A DNA stretch of 63,954 bases from Snowella sp. (GTDB taxonomy: Bacteria > Cyanobacteriota > Cyanobacteriia > Cyanobacteriales > Microcystaceae): positions 14,814 to 78,767 of the forward strand of contig QBMS01000006.1 in assembly GCA_003249095.1 (NCBI GenBank), written 5' to 3'. Of the stretch, positions 1 to 8,915 are shown one piece after another; positions within the stretch are counted from its first letter, which is position 1; every line of letters starts with the position of its first letter. The position numbers and the translations under genes are program-made. The notes beneath the pieces are model-generated. The model saw nothing but the letters and a program-made list of their open reading frames with translations, searched no databases and was not told the origin of the DNA.

Positions 1-992
1 ATATTTTTTGAGCCATAAATATGTTTAACATTATTTGGTAAAATTATAGAACGAAACGAATATCTTAATTCCAAAAATAATGATTTTAAGTGCCGTTTTA
101 TTCGTCGTAGGAAGCGAAAAATTAAAGAGTGATAAGGTTGCATACCTATCGAGAAAGACCTCCATGTTTGTTTGTCTTTTACTCCCTGTTGACATAAATA
201 TTCCTTAATCCAATTTAGGTAAGCTAGGTGTGTTGCACTTTTTCCATACGGATTGTATCGTCCGTTTTTCTCCTCAAGAGAACAAGTAGAATTAGGATGT
301 TGTCGATACCTATCACAACATTCGCTGGTAACAAAAACAGGAGCTTTAAGATACACTTTTGCAAAAAAGGCTCTATCCTCGAACATTCCTCGAAAAGATT
401 CTTCAAATCCACCAATATTGTTAACTAACTCCCGACGTAGCAAGACACCACAGGTAGATGGTGCATTAATTTCACCCCGTAATAATAACTGTAAGAGCGT
501 TGGCGGCTGGTATAGTTTGTTTGGCTCGATAGAACCAATCTCTCGCATTGAGTCTTTTAAGGTATCTTCACGATTTCCCGTCCAACTGTACCAATATTGT
601 GTGGGCCCACAGACCATACCAGCCTCAGGTTCTGCTTCAAGGATTGCTACTTGTTTCTCTAGTTTTTGCGGTAACCAGATGTCATCTGCATCTAGAAAAG
701 CAATATACTCTCCTTTAGCGTGGCGAATACCTAGATTACGGGTGGCACTCATACCACGATTTTGATGCCCTTCATGCTCTACGTAACGTACTTTTTCTGG
801 ATATTGTTGAGCATATTGCAACGCGATTTCGGTACTTTCATCAGTTGAACCATCATCGGATAGTAAGAGTTCCCAATGGTCGTAGGTTTGGGCAAAAATG
901 CTTTCTATTGCTTCTATGAAAAACTTCTCGCCAGCATTAAAAAAAATGATAATACAGGAAACTAAAGGTTTATTATTTATTTGTTCAGCCAT
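1..992 (-). CDS. Family 2 glycosyltransferase, C-terminus outside window
   Basis: The frame opens at ATG 992-990 and stays open to the left edge, so at least 330 residues are visible and the 3' end is missing. It probably transfers a sugar from a nucleotide-sugar donor to a growing glycan at the inner membrane face. The GT-A fold signature is clear: the N-terminal VSCIIIFFNAGE strand, an LLSDDGSTD nucleotide-binding loop near residue 45 and a FLDADD metal motif near residue 105. A basic tail follows. It is a close paralogue of the genes at 1053-2045 and 4981-5919, and the N-terminal 110 residues are nearly the same in all three. Donor and acceptor cannot be told from the sequence. It is the most downstream visible member of the polysaccharide operon. 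Confidence 0.9.
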   Translation of the reverse strand, partial: MAEQINNKPLVSCIIIFFNAGEKFFIEAIESIFAQTYDHWELLLSDDGSTDESTEIALQYAQQYPEKVRYVEHEGHQNRGMSATRNLGIRHAKGEYIAFLDADDIWLPQKLEKQVAILEAEPEAGMVCGPTQYWYSWTGNREDTLKDSMREIGSIEPNKLYQPPTLLQLLLRGEINAPSTCGVLLRRELVNNIGGFEESFRGMFEDRAFFAKVYLKAPVFVTSECCDRYRQHPNSTCSLEEKNGRYNPYGKSATHLAYLNWIKEYLCQQGVKDKQTWRSFSIGMQPYHSLIFRFLRRIKRHLKSLFLELRYSFRSIILPNNVKHIYGSKN

Positions 993-1052
993 TAAAGCAC
1001 CTCAATAGTTGCTTAGAAATTTTGCTCTATTGCAGTTATTAGAATTTTGATT

Positions 1053-2045
1053 TCAGTCCGAAGTAGTTCCAATGTTATATTGGGATTTGAAAAAACGAAT
1101 AATGGCAATAGGTAATATCTGTTTTCCTATCCGTCTCACTAATTTTTTTATACGGTTTGTATTTTTCTGAAAAAATACTGCCAAAGTATATAAGGGCGTA
1201 TGCTTATAAGGAAACAATGCTTCATCAAGAGCCTTCCAGACTTGAGGAAATTGAATCTCTTGCTGAGACAAATATCTTTCTAGCCAAGTTAAATATTTTA
1301 AACGTTCAACCTTCTGATTGTCTTTTCTAATTATTGTAGGCGCACTTTGCCAGTAACTATTAGGGTGTATTCGATACCAATCCCAGCATTTACTAGATAC
1401 GAATACCGACGCATTCAGAAAGACTTTAGAGTGAAAAACCATATCTTCATTGGCAGTTCTAAATTCTTCTTCAAATACTCCTATCTCTTCAAATACTTTA
1501 CGTCGTATCAAAATACTACAAATACAAGGGTAAATTTCCTGATCTAATAAGTGACAAATTAGCTGCATTGGTGGTTTAATCAAAGCATCAAACTCCGTAC
1601 TTGTTTTTGTTATAGAGTCACGCTTAAGATCTTCTGGATAACCCGTCCAACTATACCAAAATTTAGTCCTACCATAGAGCATTGCTGCTTCAGGATATCT
1701 CTGTAAAATGAGTACTTGTTCTTCTAATTTGTTTGGCAACCATACATCATCAGCATCTAGAAAAGCAACATATTCTCCTTTTATATGGTGAATTCCCAAA
1801 TTCCGAGCAGCACTCATTCCACGATTTTGGTGACCTTCATGTTCGAGATAGCATACTTTATCGGGATATTTTTCTGCGTATTGCAAGGCAATTTGTGTAC
1901 TTTTATCAGTAGAACCATCGTCTACTAACAATAGCTCCCAATTGTCATAGGTTTGAGCGAAGATACTTTCTATTGCTTCTGTGAAGAAATTTTCGCCAGC
2001 ATTTAAGAATATAATGATGCAAGAAACTAAAGGTTTTTGATTCAT
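1053..2045 (-). CDS. Family 2 glycosyltransferase
   Basis: A 330-residue GT2 enzyme, the usual length for a soluble or peripherally bound member. Motifs seen are LLLVDDGSTD near residue 41 (nucleotide-sugar binding) and FLDADDVW near residue 95 (the DxD-type metal site), followed by a WYSWTGYPED stretch shared with its two paralogues. The C-terminal half differs from the paralogues most, which suggests different acceptors. It starts 4 bases downstream of the deacetylase stop, so the two are very probably co-transcribed and may be translationally coupled. It probably adds one residue of the repeat unit exported by the neighbouring ABC system; specificity is not predictable. Confidence 0.93.
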   Translation of the reverse strand: MNQKPLVSCIIIFLNAGENFFTEAIESIFAQTYDNWELLLVDDGSTDKSTQIALQYAEKYPDKVCYLEHEGHQNRGMSAARNLGIHHIKGEYVAFLDADDVWLPNKLEEQVLILQRYPEAAMLYGRTKFWYSWTGYPEDLKRDSITKTSTEFDALIKPPMQLICHLLDQEIYPCICSILIRRKVFEEIGVFEEEFRTANEDMVFHSKVFLNASVFVSSKCWDWYRIHPNSYWQSAPTIIRKDNQKVERLKYLTWLERYLSQQEIQFPQVWKALDEALFPYKHTPLYTLAVFFQKNTNRIKKLVRRIGKQILPIAIIRFFKSQYNIGTTSD

Positions 2046-2049
2046 TTTT

Positions 2050-3087
2050 TTAGCTATTAAACCATTTTAATAATTGATTTTCAAATTGTTTTTTATCCCA
2101 ATTCTCGGCATCGAAACGGGGCAATTGAAAATGATCACTCTTTGGCCAGATAATATCTTGATCAGTAGAACAAGTGCAGTTAAATCCACAGTTTTTAACT
2201 ATTTCAATAGTTTCTGCGCTGCGATCGCCAAAGGGATAAGAGAAGCTCGTCACTGGACGATTGATCATCTGTTCTAAATCTATTTTGCTTTGTTTGATTT
2301 CATCTCGTTGCAATGTTATCGATTGTGCTGAGAGAAAAGGATGAGTAACGGTATGAGCCCCAATTTCCACTAATTCCCCTTCTGCTAAGGCAGATAATTC
2401 TTCAGGTAAAAGAGAACGATGGGTAGCACGTGGTGTGGGTTCTGCCACAGCCCATTCAAGAATCTCGTCCAATATTTTTTGACGTTCCTCTTTCAGTAAA
2501 GATCGTAATACTTGCCAAATTGAGTAATAAAAAAATAAGCGAGAGCCTGGTTTCGCTTTCCATGTTTTACAAGTGCGATCGCGTTGACAATCTTCCTCTG
2601 TATAATTTGCTGCTTGATCCAAGTTCCATTGATAAACATTACCACCGATAGTTAGACGTAGTTTTTCTGGTAATTTTTTCGGTTGTAAAATAAGCCGCTC
2701 TAGTTCGTCCCACCAAAATTCACGGTTTTGGCCAATATAGCCAGTACTGATAAAGAAAGTAGCTGGAATATTATATTTTTCTAATAAAGGTTTGGCGTGG
2801 TAAAAATTATCAGCATAACCGTCATCAAAAGTCACAACGACCGCTCGCTCTGGAATTCTATTCTCTCCCAGAGCTTTTACCAGTTGCTGAAGGCTAAGGG
2901 GATTATAATATTTTTGTAAAACTTCTAGATGTTCATTAAAATGTTGTGGTGTCACACATAAACACCAAGGATCTCTCTTTACCTGAGCGACGCGATGGTA
3001 CGTTAAAATTAATCCTTTAGAAGAAGTTAACTTTTTTTGTAATCGCGTTAATACTCGCTGTAACTTATTTGTTCTAAGAATCTTCAT
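2050..3087 (-). CDS. Polysaccharide deacetylase (NodB-type)
   Basis: A 345-residue NodB-homology deacetylase. The catalytic base and metal motif TFDDGYADN is near residue 86, the metal-binding histidines sit in HTVTHPFLS near residue 243, and a YPFGDR motif follows near residue 285, in the order typical of carbohydrate esterase family 4. No signal peptide is evident, so it probably acts on a cytoplasmic or lipid-linked sugar intermediate rather than on peptidoglycan. Its start overlaps the upstream methyltransferase stop by 4 bases and its stop lies 4 bases before the next glycosyltransferase, so it is embedded in the operon. A role in removing N-acetyl groups from a glycan residue is inferred. 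Confidence 0.88.
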   Translation of the reverse strand: MKILRTNKLQRVLTRLQKKLTSSKGLILTYHRVAQVKRDPWCLCVTPQHFNEHLEVLQKYYNPLSLQQLVKALGENRIPERAVVVTFDDGYADNFYHAKPLLEKYNIPATFFISTGYIGQNREFWWDELERLILQPKKLPEKLRLTIGGNVYQWNLDQAANYTEEDCQRDRTCKTWKAKPGSRLFFYYSIWQVLRSLLKEERQKILDEILEWAVAEPTPRATHRSLLPEELSALAEGELVEIGAHTVTHPFLSAQSITLQRDEIKQSKIDLEQMINRPVTSFSYPFGDRSAETIEIVKNCGFNCTCSTDQDIIWPKSDHFQLPRFDAENWDKKQFENQLLKWFNS

Positions 3088-3866
3088 TGTCTAACACCAG
3101 GTTTTACTGCTCTAACAGTAATCAGGACTTGATAACTAGGGTCATAATAATTCAACTCCTTTGGGCTAAGTTCCTGACTAGATAGTCCCTCTAAAAAAGC
3201 TGTCGCTGCCAACACATTGCCATAGGTTTCCACTTGAATATTCTCCTTTGGAAAAGTCTCTAAAAAAAGTCTCTGTGCAGAGGCAGTTGTAAAACCCCAA
3301 TACCAACAAGATGAACCCCAACTTTTATCGTCTTTTCCAGGCTCTAATATGGGAGTAAGATTCGGAAGAGTTGCCAACAAAACTCCACCAGGTTTTAAAA
3401 TGCGGTAAATTGTTTTCACTGCACTTCGTACATCATAGAGATATTGCAGTGTTTGAGTCAGGATAAAGCAGTCAAAGATATCAGATGGAATTTGAGGTGC
3501 ATCAGTCAGATCTCCAACTATCGTAGCTTTTGGATTGTCTTCTATCACGTGAAGCACATCACTTTTTGTAACTTTGTTTCCGCCGAATTTCTGAGTGTAA
3601 GAGTTATCCGCAATTTCTAATACACTCCCTTGAATATCATCGGAATAGGAAGCCAGAAAATTTTCAATATAGTAACGATCAATTGGCTGTCCTCGTTCTA
3701 TTCCCCAATTATCACTGATTGGTTTTAATCGACGTAGATCGCCTAGATGTACTTTACCTATTGGTGGATCATGTTTATAAGTCTTCCATTGAGTTTTAAG
3801 CCAATGGAAAACATCCGATGGTAAGGTTTGTTGTGCTATTAGCTTTAATTGTTGGTTATTGATCAT
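3084..3866 (-). CDS. SAM-dependent methyltransferase, polysaccharide cluster type
   Basis: 260 residues. A class I methyltransferase core is recognisable: strand 1 VLEIADNSYTQKFGG near residue 83, an acidic SDVLHV strand, GDLTDAPQIP, and the post-motif RILKPGGVLLATLPN near residue 165. Motif I lacks the normal GxGxG and instead carries an unusual DNxYTxKFGG segment, which its paralogue at 4168-4935 shares. The two proteins look roughly 60 percent identical by eye and share an ID(R)YYIE region near residue 60. It overlaps the deacetylase by 4 bases. It probably methylates a sugar or a terminal residue of the exported glycan; the acceptor is unknown. Confidence 0.85.
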   Translation of the reverse strand: MINNQQLKLIAQQTLPSDVFHWLKTQWKTYKHDPPIGKVHLGDLRRLKPISDNWGIERGQPIDRYYIENFLASYSDDIQGSVLEIADNSYTQKFGGNKVTKSDVLHVIEDNPKATIVGDLTDAPQIPSDIFDCFILTQTLQYLYDVRSAVKTIYRILKPGGVLLATLPNLTPILEPGKDDKSWGSSCWYWGFTTASAQRLFLETFPKENIQVETYGNVLAATAFLEGLSSQELSPKELNYYDPSYQVLITVRAVKPGVRQ

Positions 3867-3989
3867 GATTACTTCTATCTGTTTTTGTAAACAACATATA
3901 CAGTACTTATCGGGATCTCAACGTACACTTTTTTTCTATAAACCTTACTGAATAAGTTTTTTACGTCGTGTCTATATATCGCAATGAAA

Positions 3990-4130
3990 CAAAGTACTAT
4001 GTGCTTCTTTTGCATGACAGACACCTAAATTTTTTGTTGTACTCATGCCAGGATTTTGATACCATTCATATTTTAATTAAAAAAATTATAATATAGGAAA
4101 TTAATGGATAAATATTTATCTGTTTAGTCA
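3990..4130 (-). pseudogene. Decayed family 2 glycosyltransferase remnant
   Basis: This stretch between the two methyltransferase genes aligns with two separate parts of the glycosyltransferase at 4981-5919. Bases 3995-4075 match about 5625-5705 (the region encoding the AKGAYIAF to EHEGHKNRG part), and bases about 4076-4130 match about 5860-5919 (the start of the gene). Roughly 150 bases between the two are missing, and point changes have removed the reading frame. Order and strand agree with a deleted, formerly intact GT2 copy. It is the fourth member of the duplicated set and cannot be translated. Confidence 0.75.
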
Positions 4131-4167
4131 TTTGTTATTTTAATAAGTGTACTTATTTCCCTGATTT

Positions 4168-4935
4168 TTATAAAGTTACCTCAGTTTTTAAGGCTCTAAT
4201 TGTGATTAACATTTCATAATCAGGATCATCATAGTTTAGCTCTCCCTTTTGTAATTCCTGAGTCGCTATTCCTTGTAAGAAACAGGTTGCTGCCAGTACG
4301 TTTCCATGAGCTTTTATCTCAACTTGTTTTGATGGAAATACCTCTTCAAATAACTTTTGGGTAGATACAGTGGTCAAATTCCAACACCATGAGCCAGAAT
4401 CGCCCCAGTCGGCATTACTAATATGGCTAATACCTGGAAAAGTTACTAACAAAGTACCACCTGGTTTTAAAATACGATAGAGTGTTTTTAATGCAGATTT
4501 TATATCATAAATTAGATGCAATGTCTGTGTAATAATAATGCAATCAAAGGTGTTTAATGGAATATGTTCAGCATTAGTTAGATCACCAATAATAGTGACT
4601 TTAGAGCTTGCTTTTTCTACGTTCAGTACATCGCTTTTAATGACCTGATTGCCGCCAAATTTTTCTGTATAATAATTGTCCGCGATCTCTAATACATGAC
4701 CCCGAATATCTGCAACATGGTCGGACAGAAATTTTTCTATATAATAGCGATCAATTGGCATTCCTCGATCAAATCCAAACTCCCGACTAATCGGCGTTAA
4801 GCGTCGTAGACTACCGAAGTTTACATGACCGACTGGTGGACAATATTCAATTCCTGTGAATTGAGCTACCAACCAATTATGGGCAGGTGCCAGGAATGTA
4901 TATTTTGCTAGTTGTTTTAAATAGGTTGTATTCAT
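4168..4935 (-). CDS. SAM-dependent methyltransferase, paralogue of 3084-3866
   Basis: 255 residues, clearly paralogous to the methyltransferase at 3084-3866. The same landmarks occur in the same order: RGMPIDRYYIEKFL near residue 58, VLEIADNYYTEKFGG near residue 80, SDVLNVE, GDLTNAEHIP, and RILKPGGTLLVTFPG near residue 160. As in the paralogue, the SAM loop is DNYYTEKFGG rather than a glycine-rich GxGxG. It lies 45 bases downstream of a GT2 gene, so GT2 and methyltransferase form a unit that appears twice in this cluster. Probably modifies a glycan residue; the acceptor is unknown. Confidence 0.85.
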   Translation of the reverse strand: MNTTYLKQLAKYTFLAPAHNWLVAQFTGIEYCPPVGHVNFGSLRRLTPISREFGFDRGMPIDRYYIEKFLSDHVADIRGHVLEIADNYYTEKFGGNQVIKSDVLNVEKASSKVTIIGDLTNAEHIPLNTFDCIIITQTLHLIYDIKSALKTLYRILKPGGTLLVTFPGISHISNADWGDSGSWCWNLTTVSTQKLFEEVFPSKQVEIKAHGNVLAATCFLQGIATQELQKGELNYDDPDYEMLITIRALKTEVTL

Positions 4936-4980
4936 GAGAATTATGACAATTAAAAATGATAATTGAGTAAAGAATAGTGA

Positions 4981-5919
4981 CTATCTTATTTGTTGAACTA
5001 GTGCTTTCATCTTTATGGCTAAAGCTCTAGACTTATTTTTTAGTTTTGACAAAATGGGATAGCGAGAAGACCATAACTGTTCTTGAAAAGCTTGCCAGAC
5101 TTCTGGCTCCTTTACTCCTTGTTCAATTAAATATTTTTCTAGCCAGTAAAAAAAGAACAAGCGTCCTTGATATTTTTGTCTTCTTTTCTGAGCCAAAGCA
5201 CAGCAAGAGTTTGGGTGCTGACGATATTTTGACCAACATTCGCTGGCGACAAAGACAGGAGCTTTAAGATAAACCTTGGCGTAAAATGCTTGATCTTCAT
5301 AAAGTCCACGAAAGCTTTCTTCAAATCCGTTAATTTCTTCTATTAATTTGCGTCTTATCATAAGACTACAAGTACAAGGTATAGCATCTCCATTTTTTAA
5401 AAAGAGAATTAGTAGTTTTGGTGGTCTGAACAAGGTATTAGGTTGTCTAGTCATTTCTGCCACTTCATCACAAAATTCTTTTTGATTATCTTCAGGATTT
5501 CCTGTCCAGCTATACCAATATTGAGTGTTGCCATAGACCATTCCTGCATCAGGTTGACTAGAAAGTATTGTTACCTGTCGTTCCAAATTTTCTCTCAACC
5601 AAACATCATCAGCATCTAGAAATGCAATATATGCTCCTTTTGCATGACGAATACCTAAATTTCTTGTTGCACTCATGCCACGATTTTTGTGTCCTTCATG
5701 TTCTAAATAAGACACTTTGTCAGAGTATTGTTGAGCATACTGTTTGGCGATCGCGGTACTACTATCAGTCGAACCATCATCTACTAACAAAAGTTCCCAA
5801 TTGTCATAGGTCTGAGCAAAAACACTTTCTATTGCTTCCTCAAAAAAAAATTCTTTCTTGGCATTAAAAAAAATCATGATGCAGGAAACTAATGGATTAC
5901 GATTTATCTGCTCAGTCAT
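4981..5919 (-). CDS. Family 2 glycosyltransferase
   Basis: 312 residues, GT-A fold. The LLLVDDGSTD loop is near residue 43, FLDADDVW near residue 97, and WYSWTGNPED near residue 140. It differs from the paralogue at 1053-2045 by a slightly longer N-terminus (KKEFFFEEAIES) and a shorter C-terminal tail rich in lysine and arginine, which could hold it at the inner membrane. It lies between the kinase-like/methyltransferase fusion gene upstream (93-base gap) and a methyltransferase downstream. It probably extends the glycan exported by Wzm/Wzt. Confidence 0.92.
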   Translation of the reverse strand: MTEQINRNPLVSCIMIFFNAKKEFFFEEAIESVFAQTYDNWELLLVDDGSTDSSTAIAKQYAQQYSDKVSYLEHEGHKNRGMSATRNLGIRHAKGAYIAFLDADDVWLRENLERQVTILSSQPDAGMVYGNTQYWYSWTGNPEDNQKEFCDEVAEMTRQPNTLFRPPKLLILFLKNGDAIPCTCSLMIRRKLIEEINGFEESFRGLYEDQAFYAKVYLKAPVFVASECWSKYRQHPNSCCALAQKRRQKYQGRLFFFYWLEKYLIEQGVKEPEVWQAFQEQLWSSRYPILSKLKNKSRALAIKMKALVQQIR

Positions 5920-6012
5920 TAAATTTTCTTCCTAATTATTTTTAAATTTAACTTGTTGTTACAATACATCCATATTTTTTGCAAGATCATTACTTTTGCT
6001 TGAGCATATCTT

Positions 6013-7428
6013 CTATTGTTTTTCACATAAAATCAGAACTCTAGACTCCGTGTCCATCGAGATAGTCGTAACATTGCAAAACTTATTTTTTAATGCCTTA
6101 ATGAAATTATGAAGACTGTACCAGGCAAGATGTGGTTCATCAAAAATTTTATTATTATCTAGAATAAATTCTATCAGTACCCATCGTTTTGAGAGCAGAG
6201 ACAATCTTGTTACTATTAGCTCAAAACTACGCCACCAGTCAAAAATAAGATCATCAATTACAGAAAAAACTAAGACCATTTCACACTTTAGTCGCTCATG
6301 AGCTGGTTCAACCCACTCATTAGAAAGATTCCAGATTGGGGAACTGAAATCACCAATTAAAGGTAGGATAGAAAGCTTATTTGTTTTCGCATATATATAC
6401 ATATTTTTTATTAGTAGCTCATCAGGAGATAGCATAATCACGTTTCTACAACCAATAGATGCCGCTAATTTTGAGTAGCTTCCTTGAGATAAACTGCCAC
6501 TAATATCCAAAATAGAATTAGGCTTCAAATCATTGATTATTTGCTCTGTCAAAGCAATCTTTTGTATTAGATAACTTTCAGACGGAATAGGGGATTGATT
6601 AGATTGGGGCGAAAAATTGATATGTGAATAAAATAAAGTTAAATTCATGATTTTCTTTTGAGTTTCTCTAAAAAAATCTATCATTGAGGGGGGCTTATAC
6701 TTCTTTGACATAAATCTTCTTAGAAAAAAAATTAACAAAAAATACCGTAATTTCTCAGCAATTTTTTCTCCATAATTAAGTATATTTTTTTTGTAATTGA
6801 CTACTAATTTTTTATGTCTAGAATCTTCTAAATCAGAATTTTGTACCCCTAAATCGTAATCATGTAACAACCAGCGAGCAGTACGTGTATGTCCTTTTGC
6901 CATCAATCGAAGTGGATTCATGAAAAAAATATTAAAAGCATGTTCTGCGGGCCAACTTTGATTTTCAAGAGCTATAATAGAACAAAAATCAATAAAAATA
7001 GGACGATATCCATCAAATAAAATATTTAACGGATGAGCATCTTGAGTCGTCAATTGATTACTTGCCAACTCTATACATAAATCTAAATGAAACAATGCTG
7101 CATCTCGGAGCATTTCATCACACCATTCTTGAGGGTAAGAAACAAATGGAATAGTTCTATGCTCAAGTACTAGTTCGTAATCTTTTACCTCTAAATCAGC
7201 TATTTCTGTCTCGATTAATAAATTTTTAGCAATCAAGTTTTGAATAATTCCTTGATCAAACAATTTTCTATAAAATTTTGTAGATTGTTTGGAAATAACA
7301 CGATACAATTTTTTGTTGGACTTGAAAAGTCTCCCATTACGATCACTGAAAGATAATCCATGAGGTGATAGTTTTTCTTTTGAAACTATCGATTGAAAAT
7401 TTTCAACCGTAGATAATGCTTCTTTCAT
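6013..7428 (-). CDS. Kinase-like domain fused to SAM methyltransferase (NoeA-like family)
   Basis: 471 residues with two parts. The N-terminal half carries QDAHPLNILFDG at residues 129-140 followed by PIFIDFCS at 143-150. This resembles the catalytic and metal loops of protein-kinase and aminoglycoside-kinase folds: D130, N135 and D147 fall where the HxDxxxxN and DFG aspartates would be. The C-terminal part (about 270-471) looks like a divergent class I methyltransferase, with ILDISGSLSQGSYS as a glycine-poor motif I. Related proteins are annotated as NoeA-like methyltransferases in polysaccharide and nodulation loci. It lies between the exporter ATPase and a GT2 gene, with gaps of 30 and 93 bases. 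By analogy with known chain-terminating kinase/methyltransferases, it could modify the glycan end recognised by Wzt; this is inference. Confidence 0.7.
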   Translation of the reverse strand: MKEALSTVENFQSIVSKEKLSPHGLSFSDRNGRLFKSNKKLYRVISKQSTKFYRKLFDQGIIQNLIAKNLLIETEIADLEVKDYELVLEHRTIPFVSYPQEWCDEMLRDAALFHLDLCIELASNQLTTQDAHPLNILFDGYRPIFIDFCSIIALENQSWPAEHAFNIFFMNPLRLMAKGHTRTARWLLHDYDLGVQNSDLEDSRHKKLVVNYKKNILNYGEKIAEKLRYFLLIFFLRRFMSKKYKPPSMIDFFRETQKKIMNLTLFYSHINFSPQSNQSPIPSESYLIQKIALTEQIINDLKPNSILDISGSLSQGSYSKLAASIGCRNVIMLSPDELLIKNMYIYAKTNKLSILPLIGDFSSPIWNLSNEWVEPAHERLKCEMVLVFSVIDDLIFDWWRSFELIVTRLSLLSKRWVLIEFILDNNKIFDEPHLAWYSLHNFIKALKNKFCNVTTISMDTESRVLILCEKQ

Positions 7429-7458
7429 ATAATTTACAACGAATTGAATTTACCCAAA

Positions 7459-8736
7459 TTAAGTGTACATCTCACATGATGACCATTTCTGATACCGCGT
7501 ACATATAACCCAAGCACGATCTTGAATTTTTGCTGTTCCATAAATATCGCTACTTTCAATATCAAAATACATGGCGTATTGTATAGCATCGGCGATTACG
7601 CCAGCGTTCAGAATAGAAAGATTTATATAACATCGTCCAGGTGTAATACAAAGTGGCTCTGTTACGCATGTTATATAACCAGCATTAGGAATTTTGTTCG
7701 GTAAACCTTCAGCGAACCCAGAATGTAATGAGATAATTCCAATTTCTCGATCATAATCATAAATTGTTGCTGAAAATTGAGGACGAATAATAGAATTATC
7801 ACTAGAATAACCAATTGTTAGCTTTAAACGACTATTTGAAGAAATAACGGGTTTACCATCTGCATCTTCAATCTGAAACGAAATAATTCTGACACTGCCG
7901 TCACCAGAACGATCAGTTCGTTTTTCTAGTGGGACTTCATTTAACATCGAATTCTTTGTTGACTCAAGATAGTGATCAATGACCTTATCCGCAGCACCAT
8001 ACGCTGTAATTTGTCCTGAACTTAATAAGTAAGCCTGGTTACAAAGGGATCGAATTGAGACCATATCATGGCTAACAAAAAGAACAGTTCGACCTTCTTT
8101 AGAAACATCTTCCATTTTGCCTAAGCATTTCTTACGAAACTCTGTATCCCCCACCGCTAAAACTTCATCTAAAATCAAAATTTCTGGTTCTAAATGTGCG
8201 GCAACTGCAAATGCTAATCGCACATACATCCCACTGCTATATCGTTTTACAGGTGTATCTAGAAATTTTTCTACTTCGGAAAAGACGACAATTTCATCAA
8301 ATTTACGGGTGATTTCTTTCTTACTCATCCCTAAAACTGCACCATTGAGATAAATATTTTCTCTTCCAGTCAACTCTGGATGAAACCCCGTACCAACTTC
8401 TAATAAACTGGAAACTCTCCCCTTCATGCCTATTCGTCCCGTTGTTGGTTCCACAATACGACTTAGGATTTTCAATAATGTTGATTTACCTGCCCCGTTA
8501 CGTCCGATGATACCTACTCTGTCTCCCTGTTTAATTTCAAAAGAGACATCTTTCAAAGCCCAGAAATCTTCCTTTTGTGAATTGTGTGCTTTGAATTTTG
8601 GATTATGTATATTTTTTAAAAGGGATTTAGTACTATTGGCTAAAACATCTCTTAAGGCAGTATATCTTCCCTGTTGTTGATGTCCAATAATATATTTTTT
8701 ACTTAAATTTTCTACTTGAATGATAGTGTCAGACAT
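7459..8736 (-). CDS. Polysaccharide ABC exporter, ATPase subunit with C-terminal glycan-binding domain (Wzt-like)
   Basis: 425 residues. The ATPase domain has Walker A GIIGRNGAGKSTLLK near residue 76, the ABC signature RYSSGMYVRLAFA near residue 165 and Walker B EILILDEVLAVGD near residue 185, followed by the switch histidine in FVSHD. The extra 150 residues after position 270 match in place and size the Wzt C-terminal beta-sandwich that, in O-antigen exporters, binds the terminally modified glycan. It powers export of a finished, lipid-linked polysaccharide with the permease at 8916-9743. A Wzt with this domain predicts a capped glycan, and the methyltransferases and kinase-like protein of the same operon are candidates for making the cap. 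Confidence 0.93.
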   Translation of the reverse strand: MSDTIIQVENLSKKYIIGHQQQGRYTALRDVLANSTKSLLKNIHNPKFKAHNSQKEDFWALKDVSFEIKQGDRVGIIGRNGAGKSTLLKILSRIVEPTTGRIGMKGRVSSLLEVGTGFHPELTGRENIYLNGAVLGMSKKEITRKFDEIVVFSEVEKFLDTPVKRYSSGMYVRLAFAVAAHLEPEILILDEVLAVGDTEFRKKCLGKMEDVSKEGRTVLFVSHDMVSIRSLCNQAYLLSSGQITAYGAADKVIDHYLESTKNSMLNEVPLEKRTDRSGDGSVRIISFQIEDADGKPVISSNSRLKLTIGYSSDNSIIRPQFSATIYDYDREIGIISLHSGFAEGLPNKIPNAGYITCVTEPLCITPGRCYINLSILNAGVIADAIQYAMYFDIESSDIYGTAKIQDRAWVICTRYQKWSSCEMYT

Positions 8737-8800
8737 AATTTATTTTAAAAAGGGAATAAGAATAAAATTAATTTAAGATAAACTTTTCGATTAATTTCAA

Positions 8801-8820
8801 ATTTTATAGCGCTATAAAAT
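8801..8820. promoter_or_regulatory. Perfect 20-bp palindrome between exporter genes
   Basis: A perfect, uninterrupted 20-bp inverted repeat (ATTTTATAGC and its complement) lies in the 179-bp gap between the permease stop and the ATPase start. That gap is long for this otherwise compact operon. It has no T-run that would make it a clear terminator. An operator or RNA-processing site is possible but unproven. Confidence 0.35.
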
Positions 8821-8915
8821 AAAGCATCAAAAATAGGATTTTAATGCTAATCGTGGTCATTTTGAAGATTAAAAATAAATTATGCTGATTTCAATTTTAA
8901 CCAATTGGATAAGAT

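Noticed and set aside
253-765. A 170-codon plus-strand frame
   Set aside because: It is antisense to the clear GT2 glycosyltransferase on the minus strand, which carries all the family motifs.
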